This document shows, in pieces, positions 25,119-36,016 of a DNA stretch of 64,000 bases; position 1 is the stretch's first letter; each line of letters begins with the position of its first letter. Below the pieces are notes generated by a model. It searched no databases, was not told the DNA's origin, and saw only the letters and a program-made list of their open reading frames with translations. The translations under genes and the position numbers were made by a program. The DNA comes from Ga0077555 sp963746315. GTDB taxonomy: Bacteria; Pseudomonadota; Alphaproteobacteria; Rhizobiales; Hyphomicrobiaceae. The stretch is taken from contig CAVVAR010000010.1 of the NCBI GenBank assembly GCA_963746315.1, positions 248,001-312,000 on the forward strand, written 5' to 3'.

Positions 25119-26168
25119 TAGAGCACGTTCACATTAGATGGACGCATAGCCGGCGTTGCGGAGGTAGTTGGCACATTCGCTCGGCTGGAAGTTTGGGAGG
25201 AGTTCGCCGATAGCGGTTGCGAGGGCCTCTCGAGATCGTGCTCTCGCCTTGCGCAGCAGCGTCTTGAGCTTCGAGAAGACCTGCTCGATCGGATTGAGGT
25301 CGGGGGAATAGGCCGGCAGAAACAGGCGGCGGGCGCCGACGGACCAGATAGCATCGCGAACCGGCTTGCTCTTGTGCGAGCCGAGATTGTCCATGACGAC
25401 GATGTCGCCGGGTCTCAGCGTTGGAACGAGAACCTGGGTGACATAGGCGAGGAAGCTCTCACCGTTGATCGGGCCGTCGAACAGGCACGGCGCCGTTATC
25501 CCGTCGTGGCGCAGCGCCGCGATGAACGTGAGCGTCTGCCAGCGGCGGTGCGGGACCTGATCCTTCAGGCGACGGCCGCGCAGGCACCAACCCCTGAGGG
25601 GCGCCATGTTGGTCTTGGTCCAGGTCTCGTCGATGAAGACGAGGCGCTCTGGATCGATCGTCGCCTGCCGCTGCTTCCAACGAGAGCGATGGCGCGCGAC
25701 GTCGGGCCTATCCTGCTCGCAGGCGAGCACGCTTTTTTTTGTGGCTCTGATCCTCGCGCCGGAACAGGTTCCAGATCGACACGTGGCTCACCGTCATGCC
25801 ACGCTCGACCAGTTCGTCGGCGAGCTCTCGCGTCGTGATATCCGGCTTCTCGGCGAGGCGCTGCATCAGCCAGTCGCGCCAGGCCGCGAGCTTCAGCGGC
25901 TTGTGCCCACCCATCTGCCCCGGCTCGATCGAGCCGGTGGAGCGATAGCGCTGCATCAGCTTGATGGCAGCGGACTCGGAGACATTGAACCGTGCCGCTG
26001 CGGCGCGGCATGACATGCCACCCTCAACGGCGGCAACGATGCGAGCGCGCAAGTCATTGTCGAGAGGCTTCGCCATGGATGCTGGCCCCCTGCCCAGCAT
26101 CCATCGTGAATCATATTCGCGGCCTCATGGGAATCCCCTTCGATTCCATCAGACGTGAACATGCTCTA
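25119..26168. mobile_element. IS630-family insertion sequence with terminal inverted repeats and TA target duplication
   Basis: The element is about 1046 bp (25121-26166) and is flanked by TA on both sides (25119-25120 and 26167-26168), the target-site duplication of the IS630/Tc1 group. The terminal inverted repeats match imperfectly over about 22 bp: left GAGCACGTTCACATTAGATG, right (reverse complement) GAGCATGTTCACGTCTGATG. A single transposase gene fills the interior on the minus strand. Intact ends suggest recent insertion. Confidence 0.88.
25134..26076 (-). CDS. IS630-family transposase, two frames joined at an A8 run
   Basis: The N-terminal frame starts at 26076 (MAKPLDNDLRARIVAAVEGG) and holds the helix-turn-helix CRAAAARFNVSESAAIKLMQ. 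The C-terminal frame holds the DDE domain: RLVFIDETWTKTNMAPLRGW, then IVVMDNLGSHKSKPVRDAIW and LPAYSPDLNPIEQVFSKLKT, giving the catalytic D, D and E. The frames meet at a run of eight A's (25733-25740). With seven A's the reading would be HKKSVLACEQDRPDVAR, the normal family sequence, for a total of about 313 residues. Either the run causes slippage, or it is a sequencing error or an inactivating mutation. Confidence 0.85.
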
Positions 26169-26194
26169 GTTGCTGCCCGAAGGCTGCGCCACCC

Positions 26195-26851
26195 CTACCC
26201 CAGCGCCTTCCGGTGCATGCGCTCGGACCAGCCGAGGGTGAGGTTCTGGAACAGCCAGCGGCTGTGGTCGCGCAGGCGCAGATAGGCGGCTTTCATGTCG
26301 AGCACCAGCGTGATCCGGCGGCTGCGGCTCCGCAGCTCGCCGACCTCGTGCGTCGCGATCGGCTTGAAGCCGATGACCCGGGTGTGGAAGCCGTAGGGGC
26401 TGTGGGGGTCGTCCTCGAAGACGTCGGTGACGAGGTGGGTGTAGCCACGCGCGATGATCTCGGAGAAGGCGGCGCGCATCAGGCTGGTGGCAACCGTGAA
26501 GCGGCCGCGGCGCTTGGCGACGACGGCGAAGCGGCCGACCTCGGCGATGCGCGAGCCGGCGAGCAGCTCGTCGACTTTGAACGTAGGATCGATCAGCTTG
26601 AGGCTGTACTTGGCGTATTGCTCTATCGGCGGGTCGAACAGGATGCGCAGCACACCGACTGGCTCTCCGCCCATGGTGGTGACGAACCAGGCGATCGAGT
26701 CGCGGCCCAGATCATCGGTCGGGATCTGGCCTTCGGGCTCGACGATCCAGCCCTTCTCGCCGACGTAGGTCTGCCGCAGAACCTCGATGACCTGCTGGCG
26801 CTCGGCCTCACTGGTCACTCGGCGCGTGATCACGTGCTCATGGCGTCCCAT
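26195..26851 (-). CDS. FeeM-like N-acyltransferase (GNAT fold, N-acyl amino acid synthase type)
   Basis: 218 residues from the ATG at 26851 (MGRHEHVITRRVTSEAERQQ). The protein matches the N-acyl amino acid synthase FeeM-like GNAT layout: YVGEKGWIVEPEG, then IAWFVTTMGGEPVGVLRILF, the long strand-helix RIAEVGRFAVVAKRRGRFTV, and IIARGYTHLVTDVFEDDPHS. FeeM enzymes join a fatty acyl group from acyl-ACP to an amino acid. The start lies inside the end of the upstream plsC-like gene (14-bp overlap), so the two are translationally linked. An N-acyl then O-acyl pair would resemble OlsB/OlsA, which make ornithine lipid; this is inference. Confidence 0.7.
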   Translation of the reverse strand: MGRHEHVITRRVTSEAERQQVIEVLRQTYVGEKGWIVEPEGQIPTDDLGRDSIAWFVTTMGGEPVGVLRILFDPPIEQYAKYSLKLIDPTFKVDELLAGSRIAEVGRFAVVAKRRGRFTVATSLMRAAFSEIIARGYTHLVTDVFEDDPHSPYGFHTRVIGFKPIATHEVGELRSRSRRITLVLDMKAAYLRLRDHSRWLFQNLTLGWSERMHRKALG

Positions 26852-27635
26852 GACGAGGCTCCTGTGGCAGTGGTTCCCAGGCCTTCCCTGAAAGCCGGGC
26901 AATCTCAGTCATGATTCGATCGTGCCAAGCCCGCACATCTGCGCGTGTGACAGTATCCGATCCGTGCGCCTGCGGATGCAGGGGTGGGCCAAAATCGACC
27001 GCCAACTGAGGCCGTCGTGCATCACCCCCGACGATCCGGATGCCGCCCGGCACGACGGGAACGCCGGCCTCGAGTGACAGGCGGGCGGCACCGAGACGAC
27101 CGCGCAGCAAGCGCTCGGGATCGCGATTGACGGTGCCTTCGGGGAAGATACCGACACTGCGGCCAGCCTTGAGGTGCGCGAGAGCCCGCCGATGCGAGGG
27201 CTCGACGTGGGCATAGAGCGGCTTCAGCGCATTGAGGAACCGGGGGCGCGCGGATTTCCGCATCACGACGATCGCGCCCGAACGGCGATAGAGCATGCCG
27301 ATCCCAGGGATCATCTGGAAGTTCCAGTCGGCCAGGAAATGAACGCGACGCCCACCGCGATGGTACATGAGCAGGGCCGGTAGAGCCACAGCCTCGAACC
27401 GCGTCGCGTGGTTGAGCGCCAGCACGAACGGATCGGCGTTGGGGCCGACGTGCTCGAGGCCGCGGATCGATGTGAAACGGGGCAGCAGGAAATAGCCGAG
27501 CGAGCGCATCAGTCCGCGATCCACTACTCCAAGGGCCGGCAACGGATGACTGTAGAGCTCGCGCACGGTCGGGCTGCGCCATGCCGGCTCGGGCGGAACC
27601 GTACGGGATCGGACATGCGCATCGGTCAGCGCCAT
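26838..27635 (-). CDS. 1-acyl-sn-glycerol-3-phosphate acyltransferase (PlsC)-like lysophospholipid acyltransferase
   Basis: 265 residues. The LPLAT motif I appears as N75-H76-A-T-R-F-E81, with glutamate where the usual motif has aspartate (NHxxxxD). Motif II-like sequence is ADWNFQMIPGIGMLYRRSGA, motif III is FPEGTVNRD (residues 164-172), and motif IV-like is GVPVVPGGIRIVG. These enzymes acylate lysolipids at a free hydroxyl group. The gene overlaps the FeeM-like N-acyltransferase gene by 14 bp and should form an operon with it. Together they may make an acyloxyacyl aminolipid, as OlsB and OlsA do. The Glu at the catalytic position is unusual but is seen in some bacterial LPLATs. Confidence 0.8.
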   Translation of the reverse strand: MALTDAHVRSRTVPPEPAWRSPTVRELYSHPLPALGVVDRGLMRSLGYFLLPRFTSIRGLEHVGPNADPFVLALNHATRFEAVALPALLMYHRGGRRVHFLADWNFQMIPGIGMLYRRSGAIVVMRKSARPRFLNALKPLYAHVEPSHRRALAHLKAGRSVGIFPEGTVNRDPERLLRGRLGAARLSLEAGVPVVPGGIRIVGGDARRPQLAVDFGPPLHPQAHGSDTVTRADVRAWHDRIMTEIARLSGKAWEPLPQEPRHGTP

Positions 27636-27759
27636 GACGAAACGCCTCCCCCCGCCTGCAGAGGCCCGTCGCGCGACGGGCTCGGGCGGGGTGTCACACC
27701 GCCCTTGTCATCGCCCGTCGCGTGGGCGGCGTCAACGCAGAGCCGCGCACGACCTCCGC

Positions 27760-28095
27760 CTAGCTGCGGTCGGCGTCGCCACCGTCGGGAGGAGCCTTTT
27801 TCTGCTGCCATATGAGGTGGATGTTTCGCGCGTAGATCAGAAGGCCCATACCCTGCCCCAAGATGAAGACAGGATCGAGACGGTAGATCGCGTAGGCGAA
27901 CAGCATCGCTCCGCCAGCGACCGAAAAATACCAGAAGACCTCGGGCACGATGGAGCGCTTGGCCCGCTCGCTCGCGATCCATTGCAGGATGAAGCGCATC
28001 GAGAACATCAGCTGCGCCAGAAATCCCACCGTGAGCCAGACGAGCTCGGTCGTCGAGATGGAGGCCCACCAGGCGGCAAGCGTGGCGGAATTCAT
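27760..28095 (-). CDS. Lipid-A-disaccharide synthase N-terminal domain (LAB_N) membrane protein
   Basis: 111 residues with three membrane spans covering most of the length: TTELVWLTVGFLAQLMFSMR, then VFWYFSVAGGAMLFAYAIYR and VFILGQGMGLLIYARNIHLI. The FSMRFILQWIASERAKRSIV and PEVFWYFSVAGG segments are diagnostic of the LAB_N domain. Stand-alone LAB_N proteins usually sit beside a GT2 polyprenyl-phosphate glycosyltransferase and a GT39 enzyme and are thought to help lipid-linked sugar transfer. Both such genes are adjacent here (28190 and 29342). Confidence 0.88.
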   Translation of the reverse strand: MNSATLAAWWASISTTELVWLTVGFLAQLMFSMRFILQWIASERAKRSIVPEVFWYFSVAGGAMLFAYAIYRLDPVFILGQGMGLLIYARNIHLIWQQKKAPPDGGDADRS

Positions 28096-28189
28096 GATGG
28101 CGGACTCCGGGGGCCGGATTGGGAAAGGCGCAGGGCACGAGCGCCGCAGTGCCGGGATCGGTCGACGCAGCGGTGGCCGATCCGAGGTC

Positions 28190-28999
28190 TCACGACTTGT
28201 CGGAATGGCCGGTGCGGCGCGGTTGCTCGGCCCGCTTCATGCGGTTGGCGAGCTCCGACACCTGCCGCCCCTCGGGCAAATCCTCCACAATCGGTGGCAC
28301 CTTCGTACGCCGCCTGATCCAGGAGACGCCGACCAGATCGTAGATGCCGACGAGAGCGCGGCCGAGGTTGGTGTATTTCGATTTCCCCGCGATGCGCGCA
28401 CGATCATTGACCGGCTCGTAGGCGACCTCGTGGCCGTAGGTGATGAACAAAGCCGGCAAGTAGCGGTGCATCGAGGTGAAGTAGGGCAGGCGCAGGAACG
28501 CCTCGCGCCAGTATACCTTGATGCCGCAGCCGGTATCCGGGCAATCGTCCTTCAGCACGCGGTCGCGCAGCCAGTTGGCGAAACGCGAGGCGATCCGCTT
28601 CGAGCCCTCGGCCTTGCGGTCCGTGCGAATGCCGCCGACGAGGGCCGGTCCCTTGGTGCCGGGTGCGGCCAGCCGCGCGACCAGACGGGCAATGTCGGCG
28701 GGATCGTTCTGGCCATCGCCGTCCATGGTCGCGATCACGGGGCTCGAGGCCGCGAGGATGCCGGTGCGCATGGCAGCACTCTGGCCGCTGCGCTCACCGT
28801 GACGCAGATACCGCAATCCTGGCATCGAGCCGCCCGCAATCAAGGCTTTGACCTCACTGCCGGTGCCGTCCTCGCTGCAGTCGTCGACGACGACAACTTC
28901 GGCCAGCATCTCCGCCGGCACCTGGGCGTAGGTCTCCTCGACCAGGCGACCGATGTTGCCGGCCTCGTTGAGGGCTGGAATGACCACCGTGACACGCAT
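28190..28999 (-). CDS. Family 2 glycosyltransferase (polyprenyl-phosphate sugar synthase type)
   Basis: 269 residues from the ATG at 28999 (MRVTVVIPALNEAGNIGRLV), the usual GT2 start; an open frame continues upstream without homology-like sequence. Conserved features are VVVDDCSEDGT, the DxD-like metal site in IATMDGDGQNDPADIARLV, and the acceptor segment DTGCGIKVYWREAFLRLPYF. The C-terminus (NLGRALVGIYDLVGVSWI) has a weak hydrophobic stretch. Enzymes of this type move a sugar from a nucleotide to undecaprenyl phosphate. With LAB_N and GT39 genes as neighbours, lipid A or O-antigen modification is the most likely use. Confidence 0.87.
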   Translation of the reverse strand: MRVTVVIPALNEAGNIGRLVEETYAQVPAEMLAEVVVVDDCSEDGTGSEVKALIAGGSMPGLRYLRHGERSGQSAAMRTGILAASSPVIATMDGDGQNDPADIARLVARLAAPGTKGPALVGGIRTDRKAEGSKRIASRFANWLRDRVLKDDCPDTGCGIKVYWREAFLRLPYFTSMHRYLPALFITYGHEVAYEPVNDRARIAGKSKYTNLGRALVGIYDLVGVSWIRRRTKVPPIVEDLPEGRQVSELANRMKRAEQPRRTGHSDKS

Positions 29000-29341
29000 G
29001 GCGCTCGTGCTCCCAGACCGGCAGCGGCTCGCGCTGCCCGCCGTTGTTGCACGGTCGGCATGGCACAGGCTCGGCACGCCGCCCATGCGCCGACCTGACG
29101 CGGCGCTCGTCTTTCCACCGCAAAACAGACACTTCGCGCCGGCAGACCGCTGACGTGGCCGTGCTGCGCCGGCTGCACCCGATCCAGCGGCCTGGGCAGT
29201 CGAGCCTGCCTTTCGGGCTTTCATGCGGCGCGCCGACGCGGTAAACGAGCCCGCAGGGACACAGGCCGGCCTCGCAGCACCGGGCCGGCAGCGCGCTCGC
29301 ACCACAAAGCGAGGCGACGCCAACAGGGACAATGCTCTCGC
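29000..29341. other. 342-bp divergent spacer between GT2 and GT39 genes
   Basis: The region should hold the promoters for both glycosyltransferase genes. Open frames run across it in several phases because of the high GC content, but none shows a recognisable domain. I see no clear -10/-35 pair or repeat. Confidence 0.4.
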
Positions 29342-30841
29342 ATGAGACGTGCGCTCGCAGCGCCCGCTTTGGAAACTGGACGACTGGGGACGGTACCGCT
29401 GTTGGTGATCGCCCTCGGCGGCCTGCTCGCGTTGCGTCTGGCGGCACTCGCGATCAATGCCACGGATCTCTTCTTCGACGAGGCGCAATACTGGAGCTGG
29501 GCGCAGACGCCAGCGTTCGGATACTACTCGAAACCACCGCTGATCGCGGCGCTGATCGGAGCGGCCGGCGCGGTTTGCGGGGACGGCACCTTCTGCGTCC
29601 GGGTGGCATCGCCGCTCTTGCATACGGTCACGGCGGTGCTGGTCTTCCTGATCGGCCGCCGGCTCTACGACGAGCGGGCAGGGCTTTGGGCGGCGATCAG
29701 CTTCGCGACGCTGCCGGGCATCTCGCTATCCGCCGGCATCATCTCGACGGACGTGCCGCTTCTGGCCGCCTGGGCGCTGGCGCTGCTCGGGGTGGTCGGA
29801 TTGGTGCAGGAGCGAGAGGGCTGGGCCCCAGCCTTCGCTCTCGGCCTCGGCCTCGGGCTGGGGCTCAATGCCAAGTATGCCATGGTGTTCTTTCCCGTGT
29901 CGCTCGCTGTTTGGATGATCGCGACACCGTCGGCGCGGCCTTTGCTCCGGGATCCGCGGCTGTGGGCGGGGCTCGCCCTCGGGGCGGCGCTGATTGCCCC
30001 GAATCTCGCCTGGAACGCGGCCAACAAGTTCGCCACCTTTGCGCACACGGCCGACAACGCAAAATGGGGCGGATCGCTACTCAAGCCCGGCAAGGGGCTC
30101 GAGTTCATGGCGGCGCAACTCGCGGTGTTCGGCCCGATCCTGCTGGCAGGGCTGGTGCTGACGCTGCATCGGGGCTGGCGCAACGGTCTTGGCGCCGCTG
30201 ACCGGATGCTCGTGTGCTTCACCGTGCCGGTGCTGGCCGTGATCACCGCGCAGGCCTTCGTCTCGCGGGCGCACGCCAACTGGGCGGCGACGGCCTATGT
30301 CGCAGCAAGCATCCTCGTGCCGGCGATGCTGTTGCGGCTCGGGCTCGAGCGCTGGCTGAAAGCATCGCTCGGGTTGCATCTCGTCGTGATGGCGCTGTTG
30401 GCAGCCGGAACCTCGATGGCCGGCCGGTTCGTGCTCCCGCTGGCGGGCGACCCGTTCCAGCGGACGCTCGGATGGAGCGAGGTCGGCTCGCGAACCGCCG
30501 CTCTTCTCGCGGAGGCGCGCGCCAAGGGGCAACCCTATGCCGCGGTCATCGCCGACGAGCGCGCCGTCACGGCCGCGCTCATCTACTATATGCGCCACGA
30601 GCCGACGCCGGTGCAGGCCTGGCTGTCGGGACCGAGGCCGCTCGACCATTATGAGATGACGCGGCCGTTCGACGGCGCGGCGAAGGGACCGGTCCTGCTC
30701 GTCTCGGTGCGCCGGGACGTCGAGCGGATTACCGACCAGTTCGCTCGCCACGACGGCGCGCGCACCGAGCAGATTGCCGCCGGTCTCGGGCAACCGCGCA
30801 CGGTGCGGTTCATCACCCTCGGCGGCTACCGCGGACGCTGA
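29342..30841 (+). CDS. Family 39 glycosyltransferase (ArnT / dolichyl-phosphate-mannose type)
   Basis: 499 residues with about ten membrane spans, typical of GT39/PMT. The first periplasmic loop contains the acidic signature TDLFFDEAQYWSWAQTPAFG (Asp46-Glu47) and YYSKPPLIAALIG, which holds the catalytic region in this family. A later loop has FVSRAHANWAATAYVAASIL. The C-terminal 110 residues form a soluble domain. Such enzymes use a polyprenyl-phosphate sugar donor to glycosylate lipid A or proteins in the periplasm. The divergent GT2 and LAB_N genes probably supply the donor. bdhA lies 26 bp downstream. Confidence 0.88.
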   Translation: MRRALAAPALETGRLGTVPLLVIALGGLLALRLAALAINATDLFFDEAQYWSWAQTPAFGYYSKPPLIAALIGAAGAVCGDGTFCVRVASPLLHTVTAVLVFLIGRRLYDERAGLWAAISFATLPGISLSAGIISTDVPLLAAWALALLGVVGLVQEREGWAPAFALGLGLGLGLNAKYAMVFFPVSLAVWMIATPSARPLLRDPRLWAGLALGAALIAPNLAWNAANKFATFAHTADNAKWGGSLLKPGKGLEFMAAQLAVFGPILLAGLVLTLHRGWRNGLGAADRMLVCFTVPVLAVITAQAFVSRAHANWAATAYVAASILVPAMLLRLGLERWLKASLGLHLVVMALLAAGTSMAGRFVLPLAGDPFQRTLGWSEVGSRTAALLAEARAKGQPYAAVIADERAVTAALIYYMRHEPTPVQAWLSGPRPLDHYEMTRPFDGAAKGPVLLVSVRRDVERITDQFARHDGARTEQIAAGLGQPRTVRFITLGGYRGR

Positions 30842-30867
30842 GCCGGTCTCGACCCAAGGAGAACAGC

Positions 30868-31647
30868 ATGACACTGAAAGGCAAAAGCGCGGTGGTGACG
30901 GGCTCGACCTCCGGCATCGGCCTCGCCATCGCGTGCGCACTGGCAGAGGCCGGCGCCAACGTGATCGTCAACGGACTGGGCACTGAGGTCGACAACGCCG
31001 AGGCCATCCGGAAAGTGGCAGCTTACGGCACGCGGGTCGCCTTCGACGGTGCCGACATGCTGCGCCACAACCAGATTGCGGAGATGATCGCCAAGGGCGA
31101 GCGCGATCTAGGCTCGATCGACATCGTCGTCAACAACGCCGGCATCCAGCACGTCTCGCCGATCGAGGATTTCCCGATCGAGAAGTGGGACGCGATCATC
31201 GCGATCAATCTTTCCTCGTCCTTCCACACGATCCGGGCGGCGCTGCCGGGCATGAAAAAGCGCAACTGGGGCCGGATCATCAACGTTTGCTCGGCGCACA
31301 GCCTCGTCGCCTCGCCGTTCAAGTCGGCCTATGTGGCGGCCAAGCACGGGCTCGCTGGGATGACGAAGGTGGTCGCCCTCGAGGTGGCGGAGACCAACGT
31401 GACGGTGAACGCCATCTCGCCGGGCTTCGTCTGGACGCCGCTTGTCGAGAAGCAGATTCCCGATCTCGCCAAGTCGCAGGGCATCACCGAGGACGCGGCC
31501 AAGAAGCAGGTGCTCGCGTCGCAGCCAACAGGCCGGTTCGTATCGGTCGAGGAGGTCGGCGCGCTGGCCGCCTTCCTGGCGAGCGACGCGGCGCGCTCGA
31601 TCACCGGAGCCAACTATTCGATCGATGGCGGCTGGGTGGCGCGGTAG
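30868..31647 (+). CDS. bdhA: 3-hydroxybutyrate dehydrogenase
   Basis: 259-residue SDR. The NAD motif TGSTSGIG is at residues 11-18, followed by NNAGIQHVSPIEDFP, catalytic Ser in NVCSAHSLVASPFKSAY, and Tyr/Lys in SAYVAAKHGLAG. AISPGFVWTPLVEKQIPDLA and the C-terminal SITGANYSIDGGWVAR are characteristic of D-3-hydroxybutyrate dehydrogenase. It oxidises 3-hydroxybutyrate to acetoacetate in polyhydroxybutyrate breakdown. No PHB genes are nearby, so its proximity to the GT39 gene is probably not functional. It has a strong ribosome-binding site (CCAAGGAGAA) and a palindromic terminator downstream. Confidence 0.92.
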   Translation: MTLKGKSAVVTGSTSGIGLAIACALAEAGANVIVNGLGTEVDNAEAIRKVAAYGTRVAFDGADMLRHNQIAEMIAKGERDLGSIDIVVNNAGIQHVSPIEDFPIEKWDAIIAINLSSSFHTIRAALPGMKKRNWGRIINVCSAHSLVASPFKSAYVAAKHGLAGMTKVVALEVAETNVTVNAISPGFVWTPLVEKQIPDLAKSQGITEDAAKKQVLASQPTGRFVSVEEVGALAAFLASDAARSITGANYSIDGGWVAR

Positions 31648-31680
31648 GCGCAAGATGCCTTGCACGCCCTGAAATGCAGA

Positions 31681-31708
31681 ATGGCCCCGATGCATGCATC
31701 GGGGCCAT
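31681..31708. terminator. Palindromic terminator between bdhA and the TadG-like gene
   Basis: A perfect 28-base palindrome, ATGGCCCCGATGCA and its reverse complement, lies 33 bp after the bdhA stop and is followed by TCGTCTTTGT. It is placed to stop transcription from both convergent genes. Confidence 0.65.
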
Positions 31709-31732
31709 TCGTCTTTGTCAGTGGAGCGCGGA

Positions 31733-33047
31733 TCAGTTCAAGACCGTCTCACGGATGCCCTCGATCGGCGTGACCGGCATGATGTCCGGCACCTTGCCTT
31801 GGCCGGTGTGGCGCTGCGTGTTGAAGACGCCGTTACCGCGGAAGTAGAAGTCCTTGGCGATCATGCCGAAGACATTGACGGCCTGTGCATTGACGTCGCC
31901 CTGACCAGACACCTCGATGCGCTGCGTCGGCATGTAGATGGTGCCGTTGAGCTTGAAGACGCCACCGCCCTGGATGTTCGAACTCGCCGCCGCGGTTGGC
32001 ATCGGCATCCGCGATCACCAGGAAGCCGGCATAGCTGGCCGTCTCGTGGCGCCCGGACAGGTCCGTGGTGCCCCCGCCGATGATCTGCATCCGCGAGTTG
32101 GCGCCTGCCAGGTAGAACAGCACGTTGGTGCCGCTGATCGACGAGCCGGACTGCACATTGAAGACGCCGTTGTCGATGTAGTAGATGCCGGGATTGAACG
32201 TCACCGTGGCACCGGCCTTGATATCGATGCCACCGCAATAGCGGCCGGGATCGAGCGTGAACACGCCCTTTTTCAGATCGAGGTTGCTCGCCTTGCAGGT
32301 GATCGCCTTGCTCGGTTTCTGGAAGGTGGGCTGATAGAGTTGACCTTCGACGTAGGCGCCGACCACGGCAAACGGATCGGGAACCTCTTTACAGCCGCTC
32401 TTCGGCAACGGTGTGAACGTCTCGTGGGACTGCACGTAGCCGCCGACGGCGCAGTGTCCTTTGCCCACAGCGCGGGCGGTCGAGCCATTGGCATTGATGG
32501 CCGTCGACTTGGTCGAATTGGTGTGCGACCAGCAGCCGGCATAGTTGACCTGATTGCCGCCCTGAAGATGGATGCCGTCGTCGCTGTTCGGGTCGAGAGC
32601 GAGCAGACAGATTTTGCCGGGGTCGACGTTGTCGATCGAATCGCCAGCAACCGCCGTGCCCACCGCCGCCGCGGTCATGCTGGCGATGCTGGCAAGGCTG
32701 AGGAACGGCGTCGGCACGCTGGTGTTGGCCGTGACACTGACGACATTGCCGGTGATCGTCACGAGGGGATTGCTCGCAACGACGCTGCCGCCGGCGACGT
32801 TGGCGCGGAAAACCTTCGCTGCGATGTCGGCGCGGTCAGCGTCGGTCGCCTGAAGGGGACGTGCCGCCGCCAGGGCCGCGGCATCGGCTGCGGACTGCAC
32901 CCGGGCCTTTTGCGAGAGAACGCGACCATAGTCGACCGTGCCCCCCGCCAGGATCGTAACGGGCACGATCATCATCGCGAACAGCATGCCGACGTTGCCG
33001 TCCTTAGACGACAAAAACTTGCCGGGCTGCCTGGGGGACTTCGTCAT
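31733..33047 (-). CDS. TadG-like (Flp pilus-type) secreted/anchored protein, frame-disrupted
   Basis: About 437 residues when one frameshift is repaired. The ATG at 33047 has an AGAGGAAGAG ribosome-binding site. The N-terminus (KDGNVGMLFAMMIVPVTILA) is the TadE/G-type hydrophobic segment, followed by DYGRVLSQKARVQSAADAAA, typical of TadG-like proteins. The C-terminal half is repetitive beta-strand sequence (GRYCGGIDIKAG, NPGIYYIDNG, IQGGGVFKLNGTIYMPTQRI). The frame breaks at GAGTTC on the minus strand (31980-31985). Removing one T gives GAGTC and the reading GGESNIQGGGVF. No tad pilus genes are nearby, so its partner system is elsewhere or absent. Confidence 0.78.
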
Positions 33048-33333
33048 CGGGCTCTTCCTCTTCTCAGTCATACGACCGTTCTGCATCGATCCGCGCTGCT
33101 GCCGGCAGCTGCTTGACGATTTGTTAGAGCGAAATCTCTTAAAGGCCGCCAATCTCGCCGCATAAATTTGTTTCTACTTTTTCTCAAATATCCAATCCCA
33201 TCCGCGATGAGCCCAATCGAACCTGAATAAAATTTTACGTAAAAGCTCGATAAAACCCGCGATGCCTTTTTTATTTTCTTTCAGAGGAACCGGCTATTGG
33301 TCGGGCAGTTCGCCAGATCACTTGGAGAGACCA

Positions 33334-33717
33334 ATGAGAGCCGTCAAATACCGGGCTTCAGCCGCCGCCATGGCCGCCTTCTTCGCGCTCGCCGCCCAGG
33401 CCGCCGTCGCTCAGGATTTGAGCGCGACTATCTCCTGCCTGAATGGCAAGGTTGCCGCGCGCGACTATGCCGAGCTCGGCCAACGCCTCAGCGAGAGCAT
33501 GTGGGACAACAAGGGCGGCGTCGCCCTGGTCTCCGAGATCGGCGGCTTGAAGCTCCGGGTCGTCGATATCAACGGTGCGTCCGTCTGCGATGGCACGGCC
33601 AACAACACGACGTCGTGCCGGTTCCGGGTCGACCTCAGCAGCGTCGACGCATTTAATATCGTCATCGACAACGTCGACGTCGAGACGCAGAATTCCTATA
33701 AAGTCTGCGCCTACTGA
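33334..33717 (+). CDS. Small secreted protein, function unknown
   Basis: 127 residues from the ATG at 33334 (GGAGAG ribosome-binding site). A signal peptide is visible (residues 1-26, AAMAAFFALAAQAAVAQ). The mature part has four cysteines (CLNGKVAARDY, ASVCDGTANNTTSCRFRVDL and the end, SYKVCAY), which could form two disulfides in the periplasm. I recognise no family. The upstream region (33160-33260) is unusually AT-rich for the window, which suggests a strong promoter. A perfect terminator follows 27 bp after the stop, consistent with a well-expressed single gene. Confidence 0.68.
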   Translation: MRAVKYRASAAAMAAFFALAAQAAVAQDLSATISCLNGKVAARDYAELGQRLSESMWDNKGGVALVSEIGGLKLRVVDINGASVCDGTANNTTSCRFRVDLSSVDAFNIVIDNVDVETQNSYKVCAY

Positions 33718-33744
33718 CGCGACACGACGAGCGCGATTGCGGAA

Positions 33745-33780
33745 AGCAAAACAGGCGGCCGAGAGGCCGCCTGTTTTGCT
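33745..33780. terminator. Strong bidirectional terminator
   Basis: AGCAAAACAGGCGGCC, a GAGA loop, and the exact reverse complement: a perfect 16-bp stem with A's on one side and T's on the other. It serves both the small secreted protein gene and the convergent ftsH gene. Confidence 0.9.
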
Positions 33781-33808
33781 TCCATCCGGAATTTTTTGCT
33801 CGATCGGA

Positions 33809-35746
<1,938 letters not shown>

Positions 35747-36016
35747 CGAAGTCCCTTCCTGGGGCGTGCATCGCCTCGGCAGCGATGCCTCGGTGCCAGC
35801 CTGGCCGCGCAACGTCGGGTCTCCTGTGCGCTATACAGGGGCCCAGCTAACATAGGGAGGTGCAGGAGTCTTGCCAAGTTGGGCGAGGATAAGGCCGTCG
35901 AGTTTAGGAGGCGTTTTCAGCAAAGCATAGGCCTTTTGCGTCGCATTCGACCGTTCAGGCGGCCAGCGGCTCATTTTTGGACCAGGATCGGACATCCTGG
36001 AGCGCAAACTGGGGCT

